64,000 nucleotides of DNA from Artemia franciscana (GCF_032884065.1 NC_088879.1:24228038-24292037), one strand, 5' to 3'. Counted from the first letter of the stretch, positions 20,931 through 32,169 are shown. Program-made: numbers and translations. Notes: generated by a model not told the origin, from the letters alone.

Positions 20931-22400
20931 AGATTTCAGAAAGGCTTTTGACAAGGTGGTTCATGAAATTTTATTGCGTATGCTAAGCTCTTGAGGGATT
21001 CAAGGTGTTAACCTGAAGTGGTTTGAATCGTATCTAACCCTAAGTGGTTTGAACCAGCGCATTATCCGGGTCTGTATTCAAAATTATATTTCAACAACTT
21101 TTATCGTTAATTTTGGAGTCCCTCAGGGATCAGTGCTTAGTCCACTTCTTTGTCTAATCTACGTTGATACCCTGTGTTTTTATACACCAGATGCACTGAT
21201 TGTGTTTTTTGCTGATGACACGCGTATTATACCAGCGTATTATACGAGTCTGTATTCAAAATTATATTTCAAAAACTTTTATCGTTAATTCTGGAGTCCC
21301 TCAGGGTTCAATGCTTGGTCCACTTCTTTGTCTAATCCACGTTGATACCATGCAGTTTTATACACCAGATACATTGATATTGTTTTTTGCTGATGACACG
21401 GTGTTTACGGTTAAAGCTTTTTGTCTAAGCCAGTTTATTGAGAAGACAAATAAGGTCCTTGCTAAATTGAATAGTCTTACAAGTTCTAGTTATTTGGCAG
21501 GGAATATTTCAAATACGAATTTCATGATATTTTGCCGAAAAGGAGTTCCTCATGTTTTAGATAATAAAATTGTTTTTAATGCTGAATTTTAAAGCAAGTA
21601 AATGGTGTTAAATACTTGGCTTTAGTTTCCATTTTGATTTAAGTTGGAAATAGCATTGTTATCTTCTGGCAGTTAAGATTTCGAGAGATTTGGGTTTGAT
21701 AAGAAAACTGAGAAATCAACTACCGACAAACGTTTTACTTTTACTGTATCATTCTATTCTTATCTCTTACTTGTCGTATGGTTGCATGCTATGGACTAGC
21801 AACTTTACTGAAAGTTTTAGAAAAGTCTAGATTTTACAGAATAAAATTATTCGTGTTTTAGGTGATTATATTTAGTTTGGAAATAGCGCGTTGAATTGCT
21901 TTACAAGTTCGAAAATTTTAAATATTTATCAGTTACTGTATTACCAGTTAGCAATTTTTATATGTCAATGTTTGAATAAGTGTTCACCGAAGTATTGTGG
22001 AAGTTTTTACAGTTAATTCATCTTACCACTGTTATGAGACTGGAAATGCATATGACCTTGCATCTGAGCTCCGGAGTACTCAGTGTGCTGCGTTCCAGCC
22101 TCGTTTTGCGGGATCGGGGTTGTGGATTTCCCCCCCTCCCCCCTCCCAATGGTATTAGGGAGGCTGATTATATAATCCAGCTCAAGAGTAGATTGAAGCG
22201 TTAACTTTTGGGTGATAATTGAGAAAGAATAGAAAGTTGTATGTTATTTCCCTTAATTTTTTTTCTTCATTTTTATGTTGTAGTTGTAGAGCTGTATAAT
22301 AATGGATTTGCCACCATCGTCAACAAACCTTCAGTTTTTTGTAGATGGCTGCTGTAAATTTGTTTTAATTTTTATGTTAAATAAATTAATTTTATCTGAA
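20931..22400 (+). mobile_element. LINE (CR1/Jockey-like, family A-LINE) RT and 3' end
   Basis: The + strand encodes non-LTR reverse transcriptase: DFRKAFDKVVHEILLRML (RT2) at 20932, FGVPQGSVLSPLLCLIYVD (RT4) near 21113, and FFADDT, the catalytic palm motif, near 21207. A second set, SGVPQGSMLGPLLCLIHVD and FFADDT, follows at 21290-21400 because a 178-bp segment is duplicated in tandem. Farther on, AYDLASELRSTQCAAFQPRF and IREADYIIQLKSRLKR (about 22155-22204) give the usual C-terminal end, followed by an AT-rich 3' UTR to about 22400. The N-terminal part with the endonuclease is missing; the frame has several stops and shifts, and the RT2 region contains an in-frame TGA after RMLSS. Non-mobile relic. 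Confidence 0.85.
21053..21400 (+). repeat. 178-bp tandem duplication of RT core
   Basis: Units 21053-21222 and 21231-21400 both start accagcg and end gctgatgacacg. Each carries the GVPQGS and FADDT motifs. They differ at roughly one base in ten by eye. The period is not a multiple of three, so the second unit is in another frame. Confidence 0.85.
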
Positions 22401-22777
22401 AAAACAATTTGACTTGAAGCCAGCAGCAATAAAAGTAAAAAAAAAAGTTTGTTTTATTTGTTGGTTTGTTAAAAGAAGAGATGGTGTTGTTTTCATACTT
22501 TGCTGCTACAGTCATATTCTGAAACTTCATTCTTCTCTCTGTGAGAACCCTCTCTGAACAGATGGCAACACGTCATTAATAAAAACGACAATTACCCTTT
22601 TATGAATAAACAGTCTGTTTTCCAGTAAGTTAATTGTGGAGAGTTTGGAAATGGATGTGAATTAATCATGTCGGTGGTGGGTATATAAACCACTTGTTGT
22701 TGCCTATTAATTAATCTGTCAGTTCCTATTAATATGCGTTTTTTTATGAAATATATACTTACCTCTTTTGTTTTCAG
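22401..22777. other. Unassigned stretch upstream of the 22.8-kb exon
   Basis: No gene recognised; probably intron of the gene carrying the next exon. Confidence 0.35.
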
Positions 22778-22893
22778 ATGATTTAATGAAAAAGCGAGTA
22801 AAAGACTTGGAAGCCCAACGTAAGTTACTCGACTATCTAGTTGGAGAGATGACTGATGGTATTGAAGATCAGACAATTATTGCTAATATGCAG
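22778..22893 (+). CDS. Internal coding exon, coiled-coil-like, unrecognised
   Basis: It is bounded by acceptor ttttgttttcag (AG 22776-22777) and donor cag|gtattt (GT 22894-22895). After two bases of a split codon it reads DLMKKRVKDLEAQRKLLDYL and continues VGEMTDGIEDQTIIANMQ, ending in phase 0. The first half is charged and heptad-like (L/V at a and d positions), suggesting a coiled coil; the end is acidic. The other two frames hit stops at once. Length 116 bp. The family is not recognised and neighbouring exons were not found within reach on the + strand. Splice sites and residue composition make a real exon likely. Confidence 0.55.
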
Positions 22894-23560
22894 GTATTTT
22901 ATTTTATATTAGGGTTGTCCTGTTTGTTACCAGGGGTGTAAGTAGTTGAGGGGCCCATTTTTTTCTGGTTTATTCTATAATTTCATGTTTTTTTGTTGTT
23001 GTTGTTTTTTGTTGTTGTTTTTTTTACAGAATGTACATGTTAGTTTTGTGAATGTATGCATTTAACTCCCCCACAATACCCCCCTCCCCTTGATTCCTTC
23101 CTCCTGTCTACGGGTCTACTCAGTAGTAATACCATCGGTGGAGTAAAATTCAAGGAAATGTTTGGAAAATAATTTTTTTAAGCATATACTTTTGAAGAAT
23201 TGCTTCGTCGACAATCGAAAATGTGTAAATATCTCTGATAACTGATGAAACTGGTTCACAGAAAACACCATCTAATTTACAGGTATTTTTTTTCTGGCTA
23301 GATCCCTCTCTCTCTTCTACCAGGTATTTATGTAGCAGAGGGGGTTTTGTGTCTTTTCGGAATGAATGACATTTTTTCTATGGAATGTGCCTATGCTAAT
23401 TTTGGATTTATTTCTTTGCCACTCCTGAAAAAGATTCCTGCATTCAAGCATATTCACTGCTAATAATATTAGCAGAGTAAAGCTTAAAGAAAAGTCTAGT
23501 GAACAATTTCTTTCTAAATACATGTTTTTGAAGAATTGGCTGATTGACAATCGTAAAGTT
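22887..23560 (+). repeat. Diverged tandem duplication behind the 22.8-kb exon
   Basis: Two units about 390 bp apart (from about 22891 and 23278) share caggtatttt, a taccagg word, then, after about 230 bp, an agtaatacc/taataatatt region and ttttgaagaattg followed by gacaatcg. The copy begins right at the donor of the exon, so the exon's 3' edge may have been duplicated. Identity is low, about 65-70% by eye. Confidence 0.5.
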
Positions 23561-23650
23561 AAATACTCCTTTGTAAGCTAAGAGTAGAAGTACCTAGAAT
23601 AGAATATATTCTTGGCCCTAAAATAGTACATGTACGTTAAACAAAAATAC

Positions 23651-23923
23651 TTAAGGACTTTAAAACTTTTTTTGCATGCTGACGAATGATCCGCGTTGCG
23701 CAGGCACCGATCTCCTGATTTGATGCTTTCGGCCGGGAATGCAGTGCGTTTTAGGGGCAAATCATCCCTCACTTCCTGTGTTTCTACTCCAGATTTTTCC
23801 AGGTACTCATTTAGAGCTGGATCGACTCTGGCTGGACTTACAGAGTCACACCATTGACCCCCGTTCTGAACCAAATAACCAACGACACCAGAACTTGAAT
23901 TCATGACGTTGGGATTCCAAGTC
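23651..23923 (-). CDS. Host exon, minus-strand gene, downstream exon
   Basis: The - strand is open for about 90 codons after acceptor aatttaaatttag (exon first base 23923). It reads TWNPNVMNSSSGVVGYLVQN, then GGQWCDSVSPARVDPALNEY, then an R/D/K-rich stretch ending NADHSSACKK. GC content rises clearly above the surroundings, as in coding sequence. The right-hand exon 24320-24581 ends after two bases of a codon and this one begins with its third base, so splicing keeps the frame. The 3' donor is uncertain: gtattt at 23650, or a stronger gtaagt at 23841 that would shorten the exon to about 82 bp. The protein was not recognised. Confidence 0.5.
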
Positions 23924-24319
23924 CTAAATTTAAATTCAGGCAAAATCATAAAAGTGAGAATTAGTAGTTAAAACCTATTAAACTCGTGATAAGAAGAAAA
24001 AAAAAGCAAAAAGGGGTTACTTCACTCACCCTTAAAATGGGCAGTTAAAGTAGAGGATTCTTAAAAATAGGATATGTTTGTATTTTATCATCGATATTCG
24101 AGGGTAAGGGTAAAGCTCGGTTATATCAGCTCTTGGTATATATTTTTGACATGATTAAGATCACAGAAAAAAGGTATATAAATACCAATATCCAACTGAG
24201 CAATTTTTGGTAAAGGATAATTTTGCTGTTTGTTCTAGTCTGTCTTCATTTCCTTCCAAAAAATGTTTGGACAAGTTCCTTCTTTTAAAAGCAAGCTTAT
24301 TCTGAAATACTATTTTTAC

Positions 24320-24581
24320 AAAAGAAATTCGAGAGAATTGAAATAACTTTTGAAATAATCATCAGTTTTCTTCTGACTACTTATAAATTTTAATCCTATG
24401 CTCGGATAGTGAACCAGCATGAATTGCCCATTAGAACGAATTGATCGTTGTAAACGTTGCAACACTATCTGGCTACGTACATTATAATCATCACGACTAG
24501 CTGCAAGGTCCATCAAATTCCTAATCCATTTTTTAAGCTTGAAGGGTGTACCATTGGGACACTTGTATTGAGCATATTTGT
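24320..24581 (-). CDS. Host exon, minus-strand gene, upstream exon
   Basis: Acceptor ctctcaaccatag precedes 24581. The - strand then reads YAQYKCPNGTPFKLKKWIRN, continues LMDLAASRDDYNVRSQIVLQ and RLQRSIRSNGQFMLVHYPSI, and reaches SLEFL before a donor gtaaaa (GT at 24319-24318). Without splicing a TAA follows at once (24318-24316), so it could instead be a terminal exon. Phase agrees with the exon at 23651-23923. The protein is basic in the middle and helical in appearance, with no family recognised. A GTACGT donor-like word inside (after DDYN) is an alternative boundary. The two exons together are the best multi-exon host gene candidate in the window. Confidence 0.5.
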
Positions 24582-24770
24582 CTATGGTTGAGAGCTAGGA
24601 TGTGCTCACTAAGTCAGTTAGTCCAGATACCCAGATGAAGCATACATTATTTAAACAAAACTTATTACTGGTCAAGACTAACGGGGGGAAGGGGGCAATG
24701 TGGGCAAATGTTCTCCAGAAACTATATCATTAATTCAGCATGATAAAGATTGTCACCTACTATTACTAGT

Positions 24771-25250
24771 AACAACTCACTGCTGCACCAAGCCACCTAA
24801 GACCAACATAGATACGCAAGCTCCTCCTCCATCACAATCTATTTAAAGTCTTCCTCTTTGCACCCTTTCAAGAATTTCCCACTTACCTTAAATCTTTCAT
24901 TACGAGATCCTCTCACCCCATTTGGAGACGACCCGCTTTTTGTTTAGTCATCCTTCATCAGTAAAACGCGTCCTATCAATCCTTTCTTTCATTATAGCCC
25001 TAGAAAGCCCGCTTTCCTGAACCGCGATTTTCGTTCAGCTTGCTATTTGAGATTCGGTCAATCAGACAGGTACCTAAATCTTTCTGTAGGCAATTTCTCT
25101 GGAAAACATCTAGCAAATTCTTTTTGGAGCGCCCACGCTTCAGAACAATGGTTGTCCACTGTCATCACCGCAGCTTCCAGTATTCTAATCTTGGTTCGTA
25201 GACTTATCTTCCTAATCCTACAAACGGGTGAGAAACATTTTGACATGGAT
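24771..25250 (-). mobile_element. LINE (RTE-like, family B) 3' portion
   Basis: The - strand reads ISLRTKIRILEAAVMTVDNH, SEAWALQKEFARCFPEKL and DRISNSKLNE from 25225 downward: the post-RT region of family B. The tail block (a CDGGGA-type region, 24780-24850) is the same as at 9576-9790. Several stops interrupt it. Confidence 0.7.
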
Positions 25251-25434
25251 TCATAATATTTTTGAATTTAAGATTTTCCAGCGTCAATTCTAAAAAACAT
25301 CTACACTAAAATTAGCAAAATGAAAGTTAAGAAAGGTGTAAAGCTAAAAAGGTTAGCAAGGTTAAAGAAATGTTTAAAGGGCTCTCGCTGAGATTAGTTT
25401 GGAACTTTAACCTCCTAACGTACCATAACTAATA

Positions 25435-26470
25435 GTTGTATTGCCGAAAATATTCGTGGCTTACCTGCATAAAGGCTTACCGGCTTCCTCATATAATGAA
25501 TTCTTTGATCTTCTGGAGGAGCAGCTTGAAAAGTTGCCCATGAATCTCCCGCGTTTCTTTGTGGGTAATCTAATCGTTGACCTGATTGAAATAAATGCAA
25601 ATAGCAGCCAAATATATGAATAATTTGATATCATTTGGATTATTTCCATCAATCAACATATTTACGAGGGTTACAGACAAGGCCGTATCAAGGGGGCAGG
25701 AGGTTGGGTGCTTGAACTCCCTAGCCCCGAAATGTTTGGCCGACTCGTACAAACGAAACAAAAATGAATATAAACAAATTTTTATGCGTTTTTGAAGTTT
25801 TTTTTTGTAACCCCTCCCCCCCAAAAAAAAAATCCTGGATACGGCCCTGGTCATGGATACATCTCCGACATGTATTGATAGCATACTCACTAATGTTAAC
25901 CTTGACTCCTTCCGCGTTGTTGTTAGTGACACCTCTGTCCATTTTTGTGTGTTTTCTAGACATGCTATTCCTCTAGGAAATATAGATTAAAGAATAAGTT
26001 TTCTTGGCAATATGCAAATAGAACAATTCTTTTATGTTATAACAATGTATTACCCTAAATGAATCGTGATAAATTTTGTCAGCTGCGTCAAATAATGAAG
26101 ATGGGTTCGATATGTTTTACCAGATAATCCAAAGTGAATTAGAAAAATATTGCCAAGGAAAAAAGGACGGTGTAAGAAGTCTTGTTTAACTGCAGACCTA
26201 CTATAATCGATCCGTATAACAGACAAACCTTACAAAACAAAGATCTATCGTAAGTGTAATCTAAACGATTGAACGTAAAATAATTATCATAACGCTCAGA
26301 ATCCATTATTACAAATAGCAAGAGAATTTTACTCGAGGAAGTATACGGATGTCCGGCAAAAACTTGGCACATGTTTAAGAAATACTTCTGTAGCCAGCGA
26401 AAATGATCTCATTTTAAATCGTAAACCAAGAAGCACAAAATTTAGGAAATTAAATATCGATTTCAGTTTC
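25435..26470 (+). mobile_element. LINE (CR1/Jockey-like) endonuclease region
   Basis: The + strand encodes LHKGLPASSYNEFFDLLEEQ, LPRFFVGNLIVDLIEI (equivalent to F-x-G-D-F-N-x-D-L, here with NLIV instead of DFNV), then, after a 177-bp insertion, SPTCIDSILTNVNLDSFRVV, which is the C-terminal block of an APE endonuclease with its C-I-D motif. A linker with lysine-rich words follows to about 26470. The FVGDFN catalytic Asp appears lost. It may belong to the same LINE family as 20931-22400 but no overlap allows a test. Confidence 0.7.
25676..25852. mobile_element. MITE inside the LINE, GGCCGTATC termini
   Basis: The ends are inverted: gacaaggccgtatcaagg at the left and cctggatacggccctggtc at the right. 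It lies between LINE words TRVTD and SPTCID, so it inserted into the LINE. The interior has a pyrimidine-rich tract and A-run. No clear target duplication was found. Confidence 0.65.
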
Positions 26471-26614
26471 GTTTTATGTCATCTATTTACAAAATGTATC
26501 CCTTTTTTGCTCTTTTATGTCCCAAATTTCTAAAATGTTTCACTTTTTTGTCCTTTTATGTCATTGTGTCCCGGCACATGGGATGTGTCCAGTTGGCAAC
26601 CCTGTTGTTGACAC

Positions 26615-26615
<1 letters not shown>

Positions 26616-26670
<55 letters not shown>
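26616..26670. repeat. 55-nt uninterrupted poly(T)
   Basis: Fifty-five consecutive T. Its right neighbour begins gagaagagccgtaag, so it may be the poly(A) tail of a - strand retroposed sequence at 26671 onward, or simple slippage. Confidence 0.9.
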
Positions 26671-26671
<1 letters not shown>

Positions 26672-27248
26672 AGAAGAGCCGTAAGACCAATCATCACCTG
26701 GGGGATGTTCTTCTTACCGTTCGTTTATTCGCAATATTTTCACATTGCATGATTTTCCCTATAAATTTCCAAGGTCGATTGAAATAATTGTGAACCCAAC
26801 TGACCCCGAAATTGCATTTATCCAATTTATTTTGTTTAGCCTTAAAGTAGCGCAAATTATATTCATTGTCAATAATGCTTCAATAAATATTGTATTAATT
26901 TACTCCAATAAATTCTTCAAATATTATATAGAGTAATTAAAAATAAATATCTCAATTAATATATAAATTTCCACCTCAAAAAGTAGGTAAACTATGGGTT
27001 GTATTGAGACTTTAATTTTAATGACTGCGAGATTTCTTGCTTTTAAAAATAATGTCAAGGTTTGCAGCAAGTATAACACCACTTGTTGTGATATTGCCTA
27101 TGGATGCAGAAGAATTCCCATCGAATTTTTTATGATTTTTGTTATTATTTAAGTTATTTTCTAATATTCTTCTGGAGAGTGGAACGAAACTCGATGTAAG
27201 GGTTCAAGACACAAGGTTCTTTTTTCAGTCTATAGCTTTGTGTCTATG
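26671..27248. other. Unassigned stretch, possibly a retroposed sequence
   Basis: AT-rich, no gene recognised. If the poly(T) is a tail, the retroposon would lie here on the - strand. Confidence 0.35.
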
Positions 27249-28680
27249 ATTAAATAAAAAAAACAAGTTTTTTTAACTGAAAATAAGGAGCGACATTAAA
27301 ACTTAAAACGCACAGAAATTACTTCGTATATGAAAGAGGCTGCTTCCTCATCAACGCCCCGCTCTTTACGCTAAAGTTTGACTCTTTCTCTCAATTCTTC
27401 TTTTTAAAACAGTAAAAAACTTTAGCGTAAAGAGCGGGGCGTTGATGAGGAAGCAGCCTCTTTCATATACGAAGTAATTTCTGTGCGTTTTAAGTTTTAA
27501 TGTCGCTCCTTACTTTCAGTTAAAAAAAACTTGTTTTTTTTTATTTAATTTCTGAACGTTTTTGAATCAATGCATGTTTTGATTTTGGCTCTCCGCAGAG
27601 GAATAATCAAAACGAAATTTCCATATTTTTTTTTTGACTCAATGGCTTTCTCATAATTTTGATCGAATGATTTTGAGAAAAAAAAAGCGGGGGACGAAGC
27701 CTAGTTGCCCCCCGATTTTTTGGTTAATTAAAAAGGCAACTAGAACTTTTAATTTTTTACGAATCTTTTTATTGGTAAAAGATTTACGTAACTTATAAAT
27801 TAGCTTACGTAAAGAACTTTTGTATTCTCATATTTTTATTACATATATGAGGGGATTCGCCCCATCGTCAGTACCTCGCTCTTTACACTAAAGCTTAAAT
27901 TTTATCCCAATTCATTAAGAATGACCCCCTGAATCACAAAAGCCGTAGAATAAGTAGTTGAAATTACTGAAAATACTTTAGCGTAAAGAGCGAGGTATTA
28001 GAAGGAGGTGAGCCCCTCATATGGGTAATAATTTCTGTTTGTTTTAAGTTTTATTGCTGTTCCTTACTTCCAGCTGAAAAAAGCTTTTTCACTTTTATTT
28101 TTTAATTGTTTTTTTTCTAAATAATGCTAGTAAATCCTGCTCTCCCTTCATGGAAATTTTCTTCTCCCATTACAAATTCTCGAAGGAAAGTTCCCCCAGC
28201 ATATCCCCCTCTTCTCAACCCCTCCCCCAAACCAAAAAAAATCCTCCTGAAAACGCCTGTATACTACCCAATAACCATTACTATATGTAAGCACAGGTCA
28301 AAGTTTGTAACTTGTAACCCCTCCCACGGGGACTGTGGGGGAGTAAGTCGTTCCCAAAGACATAGTTATAAGGTTTTTCGACTACGCTGAATAAAATGGC
28401 TATCTCAGAATTTTGATTCGTTGACTTTGGGAAAATAATTAGCGTAGGAGGGGGCCTAGGTGCCCTCCAATTTTTTTGGTCACTTAAAAAGGGCACTAGA
28501 ACTTTTCATTTCCTTTAGAAGGAGCCCTCTTGCAACATTCTAGGACAACTGGGTCGATACGATCACCCCTGGGAAAAAAAAACAACAAATAAACACGCAT
28601 CCGTGATCTGCCTTCTGGCAAAAAATGCAAAATTCCACATTTTTGTAGATAGGAGCTCGAAACTTCTACAGTAGGTAGTA
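27249..28680 (+). mobile_element. Family A repeat, long copy with best hairpin
   Basis: Leader attaaataaaaaaaacaag from 27249, hairpin 27277-27519, then the body to a gtaggtag word at 28675, where it stops before the 3' stem-loop. The second inverted pair (ctctttacac/gcgtaaagagcgaggtatt) lies at about 27880-28000. Confidence 0.85.
27277..27519. repeat. Near-perfect foldback hairpin of family A
   Basis: The arms pair over about 105 bp. ggctgcttcctcatcaacgc faces its exact complement gcgttgatgaggaagcagcc, and cgcacag faces ctgtgcg; both words differ from all other copies. Confidence 0.9.
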
Positions 28681-28682
28681 TA

Positions 28683-28819
28683 ATTAAGAGAAAGAGTCAC
28701 ACTTTAGCGTAAAGAGCGGTGAAAGAAGCCCTTTCATATACGAAGTAATTTCTGTTCGTTTTAAGTTTTAATGTCACTCCTTACTTCCCGTTAAAAAAAA
28801 CTTGTTTTTTTTATTTAAT
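28683..28819 (-). mobile_element. Partial family A hairpin, opposite orientation
   Basis: The loop remnant taattaagagaaagagtc is the complement of the usual loop, followed by one arm to 28787 and the leader complement. It directly follows the preceding + copy. Confidence 0.65.
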
Positions 28820-29280
28820 CTACCCTGAGAGCCACCATCCAAAAATGAAAAAATCATTTCAGCTTGTAATAGATTACTGTAACTGCAAAGAAATATTCAA
28901 AAGAAATAAGATTGCGCCATCCAGTTGAAATGAGTTGAAATGTTCAACCTAAGTTACAGTTGATTCCTAGCTTTCTTTGTGACCAGGTGGAATGCGCTAT
29001 GAAATTTAAAATAGCCTGAGTAAAAAGGTAAGTTAATACCTTCCAGATGACATGTTATATTATAATCCTTCTGCTCATCTGAAGAGAAGAGTCCCATGTT
29101 CTTCTTTGTACTGGTGCAAGATTGTGTTCCATTTTTATGTTTGTTTTATGGATATTCCAAGCTTTAATACTAGAATAACTTTTAATCATAATTTAAAAGT
29201 CTTAATTTTTGCTAGAGTCAAGATTTATGTGATGTAAAAGATAATCTAAAGACTCTTTTAAAAATTTGAATGTTTTATCA
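28820..29280. other. Unassigned AT-rich stretch
   Basis: Nothing recognised. Confidence 0.4.
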
Positions 29281-29507
29281 GGTGACCTAGCTGCCATTAT
29301 GTTTCTGAAGGGGTCCTGGATGCTTCATCATGTTTCAATGGGTCCTGGATGCTTTTGTAGTTTTTCTTGTTTGCTGGTTTGCGTAAATGTTAAGGCTGGT
29401 ATTTTATGAATGATATACCAGGGATGCTATTTCTCGGTATCTGGTTGGCCATAAAGGACAACCGGATAATAATAAAAAGATTATTTTGATTAAAAAAAAA
29501 AAAAAAA
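29281..29507 (+). mobile_element. Possible retroposon 3' end with poly(A)
   Basis: A segment with a doubled gggtcctggatgctt word (near 29309 and 29340) ends in a run of 16 A (29492-29507) after aataataaaaag, which includes an AATAAA-like signal. No coding domain identified. Confidence 0.4.
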
Positions 29508-29524
29508 TCAAGGGTGTTGGTTTT

Positions 29525-29680
29525 TTAAGAAATCACCTTGCCGATTGAAGCGTTAATGACATCTGTAAACAAGTTTGCAACAACGTCTTCAAAAAATGTC
29601 GCCGTCATGGTTTTAAGTGATTTGTGACAGTTGATTTGATCTCCTCGTCAGTTTGAAAGTAACATCCTTCAGGCCACATC
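29525..29680 (-). pseudogene. Possible mariner-like transposase tail
   Basis: On the - strand, after cctgaattgtag, there is GCYFQTDEEIKSTVTNHLK and, one frame shift later, ATFFEDVVANLFTDVI. The pattern F-x-x-D-E-E-K-x-x-V-x-x-x-L-K then F-F-x-x-x-x-x-x-L is reminiscent of the mariner transposase C-terminus, but the terminal RW-x-K-C block is absent. It could also be host coding sequence. Confidence 0.25.
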
Positions 29681-29699
29681 TACAATTCAGGAAAAATGA

Positions 29700-30584
29700 C
29701 AGGCTATGAGACCTGAACTGATTATAATACGCCTTAAACAAATAACAATTACAATATTAGATGCAAAAAAATTCCCAATCAAACCAAAAAGATTTGAAAA
29801 AATAGTCTATAACCGCAAAGTCAGGGCATCTGCTTTTGGAACTTAAAGGTGTATTGCTTATAGAGCATATATAGCCGGGAACAAACATCTTTATTTTCGC
29901 TTTAATCGGATGAGAGGGGGTGGGGGCTCTGGGTGTAAGAAGCACTAATGTTCTGGCGGACTATGCTCCCAAACATAATGAGTACAAGCATTTAGGCCTG
30001 TTGGTTAATTGAATTCTTTCAGGCAACCAAATTTTCTTTAACGACATGTTTAAGAGATAATATCCCAGGAATAGAAAGATGCTTAACAGACTTTGTCCTA
30101 CATATATTCCTTTACTGTTTTTATTCATTTTTTGCTGCTGTTTTGAATTTATTTAACATTAAAAAAGGAATAAATTAAATCTAAGTTTTGTTATGGAAAA
30201 ACTAAACATCTTCCTCCTATACCTGACAAAAATCTGTGCTATTTTTACGGTGCTAATTATGGTTTATGACCTTTTTATGACCTTTTTACCTTTTTATGAG
30301 ATTTATTATGACTTTTTAGAATGAGAAAGCTGGAGAATTAAACCAGATGTAAGGACAGCCTTATACAAGCTTCAAAAGAAAAAATTTCTGGATTGAACAT
30401 AATTAATGAAACTAAAGTAAGTGGAAAATTCTCTTCTCTCTGTATACTACCCACCAGTCAGGTCCTCGGAGTAGAAGGGTAGATCAGAGAATTTTCTTGT
30501 GAGAGGGGCTGGGGAGAGAAAAGTAAACGAACGTGCAGTTTTGGCTGCCATTCTCTAATTTTAAGGAGGAAAAATCTCTGGGGG
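29700..30584. other. Unassigned stretch
   Basis: No gene recognised. Phrase-level repeats of tatgacctttt near 30265-30300 only. Confidence 0.4.
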
Positions 30585-32165
30585 ATTTGACTCTTTCTCT
30601 TAACTCTACATTTTAAAACAGTAAAAAAAAAACTTAAGCGTAAAGAGCGGGGCGTTGAGAAGGAAAAGCCCCTTTCATATACGGAGTAATTTCTGTTCGT
30701 TTTAAGTTTTAATGTCGCTCCTTACTTTCATTTAAAAAACTTGTTTTTTTTTATTAAATTTCTGAACGTTCTTGAATTAATGCATGTTTTGATTTTGGCT
30801 CTCCGCAGAGGAATAATTAAAACAAAATTTGTATATTTATTTTTTTTGACTAAATGGCTTTCTCATAATTTTGATCGAATGATTTTGAGAAAAAAAGAGC
30901 GGGGGAGGAAGCCTAGTTGCCCTCCGATTTTCGGTTAATTAAAAAGGCAACTATAACTTTTAATTTTTTACGAATCTTCTATAAGTAAAAGATATACGTA
31001 ACTTATAAATTAGCGTACGTAAAGAACTTTTGTATTCTTATGTTTTTATTACATATATGAGGGGGTTTGCCCCCTCGTCAGTACCTCGCTCTTTACACTA
31101 AAGCTTCAATTTTGTCCCAATTCATTAAGAATGACCCCTGAAACACAAAAGCCGCAGAGTAAATAGTTGAAATTACTAAAAATACTTTAGCGTAAAGAGC
31201 GAAGTATTAGGAGGAGGTTAGCCCCTCATATGAGTAATAATTTCTGTTCGTTTTAAGTTTTAATGCTGCTACTTACTTCCAGCTGAAAAAAAAAATTATT
31301 ATTTTTTTTAAGTAATACTAGTAAATCCTGCGCTCCCTTTATGGAAAATTTCTTCCCCCATGACAAATTTGTCGATTGAAAGCTCCTCCAGCATATCCAC
31401 CTCTTCTCAACCCCTGCCTCCAACCGAAAAATCCTCCTAAAAACGCCTGTAAACTTCCCAATAACCATTACTATATGTAAGCACTGGTCAAAGTTCTGAA
31501 CTTGTAACCCCTCCCACGGGGACTGTGGAGGAGTAAGTCGTCCCCAAAGACATAGTTATAAGGTTTATCGACTACGTTAAATAAAATAGCTATCTCATAA
31601 TTTTGATCCGTTGACTTTGGGAAAATAATTAGCGTGGGAGGGGGCCTAGGTGCCCTCTAATTTTTTTTGTCACTTAAAAAGAGCACTAGAACTTTTTATT
31701 TCCGTTAGAATGAGCCCTCTTGCAACATTGTAGGGCAACTGGGTCGATACGATCACCCCTGGGAAAAAAACCGAAAAAAAAACAAATAAACACGCATCCT
31801 TGATCTACCTTCTGGCAAAAAATATAAAATTCCACATTTTTGTAGATAGGAGCTTGAAACTTCTACAGTAGGGTTCTCTGATACGCTGAATCTGATGGTG
31901 TTATTTTCGTTAAGATTCTATGACTTTTAGGGGGTGTTTTCTCCTATTTCCTAAAATAACGCAAATTTTCTCAGGCTTGTAAATTTTGATGGCTCGTAAC
32001 TTTTGATGAGTAATACTTAACTTGATGAAACTTATATATTTAAAATCATCATTAAAATGTGATTCTTTTGATGTAGCTATTAATACCAAAATTCCATTTT
32101 TAGACTTTTGGTTACTATTGAGCCGGGTCGCTCCTTACTACAGTTCGTTACCACGAACTGTTTGA
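30585..32165 (+). mobile_element. Family A repeat with intact 3' terminus, half hairpin
   Basis: It starts inside the hairpin loop (tttgactctttctcttaac), keeps the second arm, and continues through all body blocks to the 3' end gtcgctccttactacag plus stem-loop 32141-32160 (cagttcgt-tacc-acgaactg) and tttga. With the inverted copy at 16498-18233 it defines both termini of the family. Confidence 0.85.
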
Positions 32166-32169
32166 TTTT

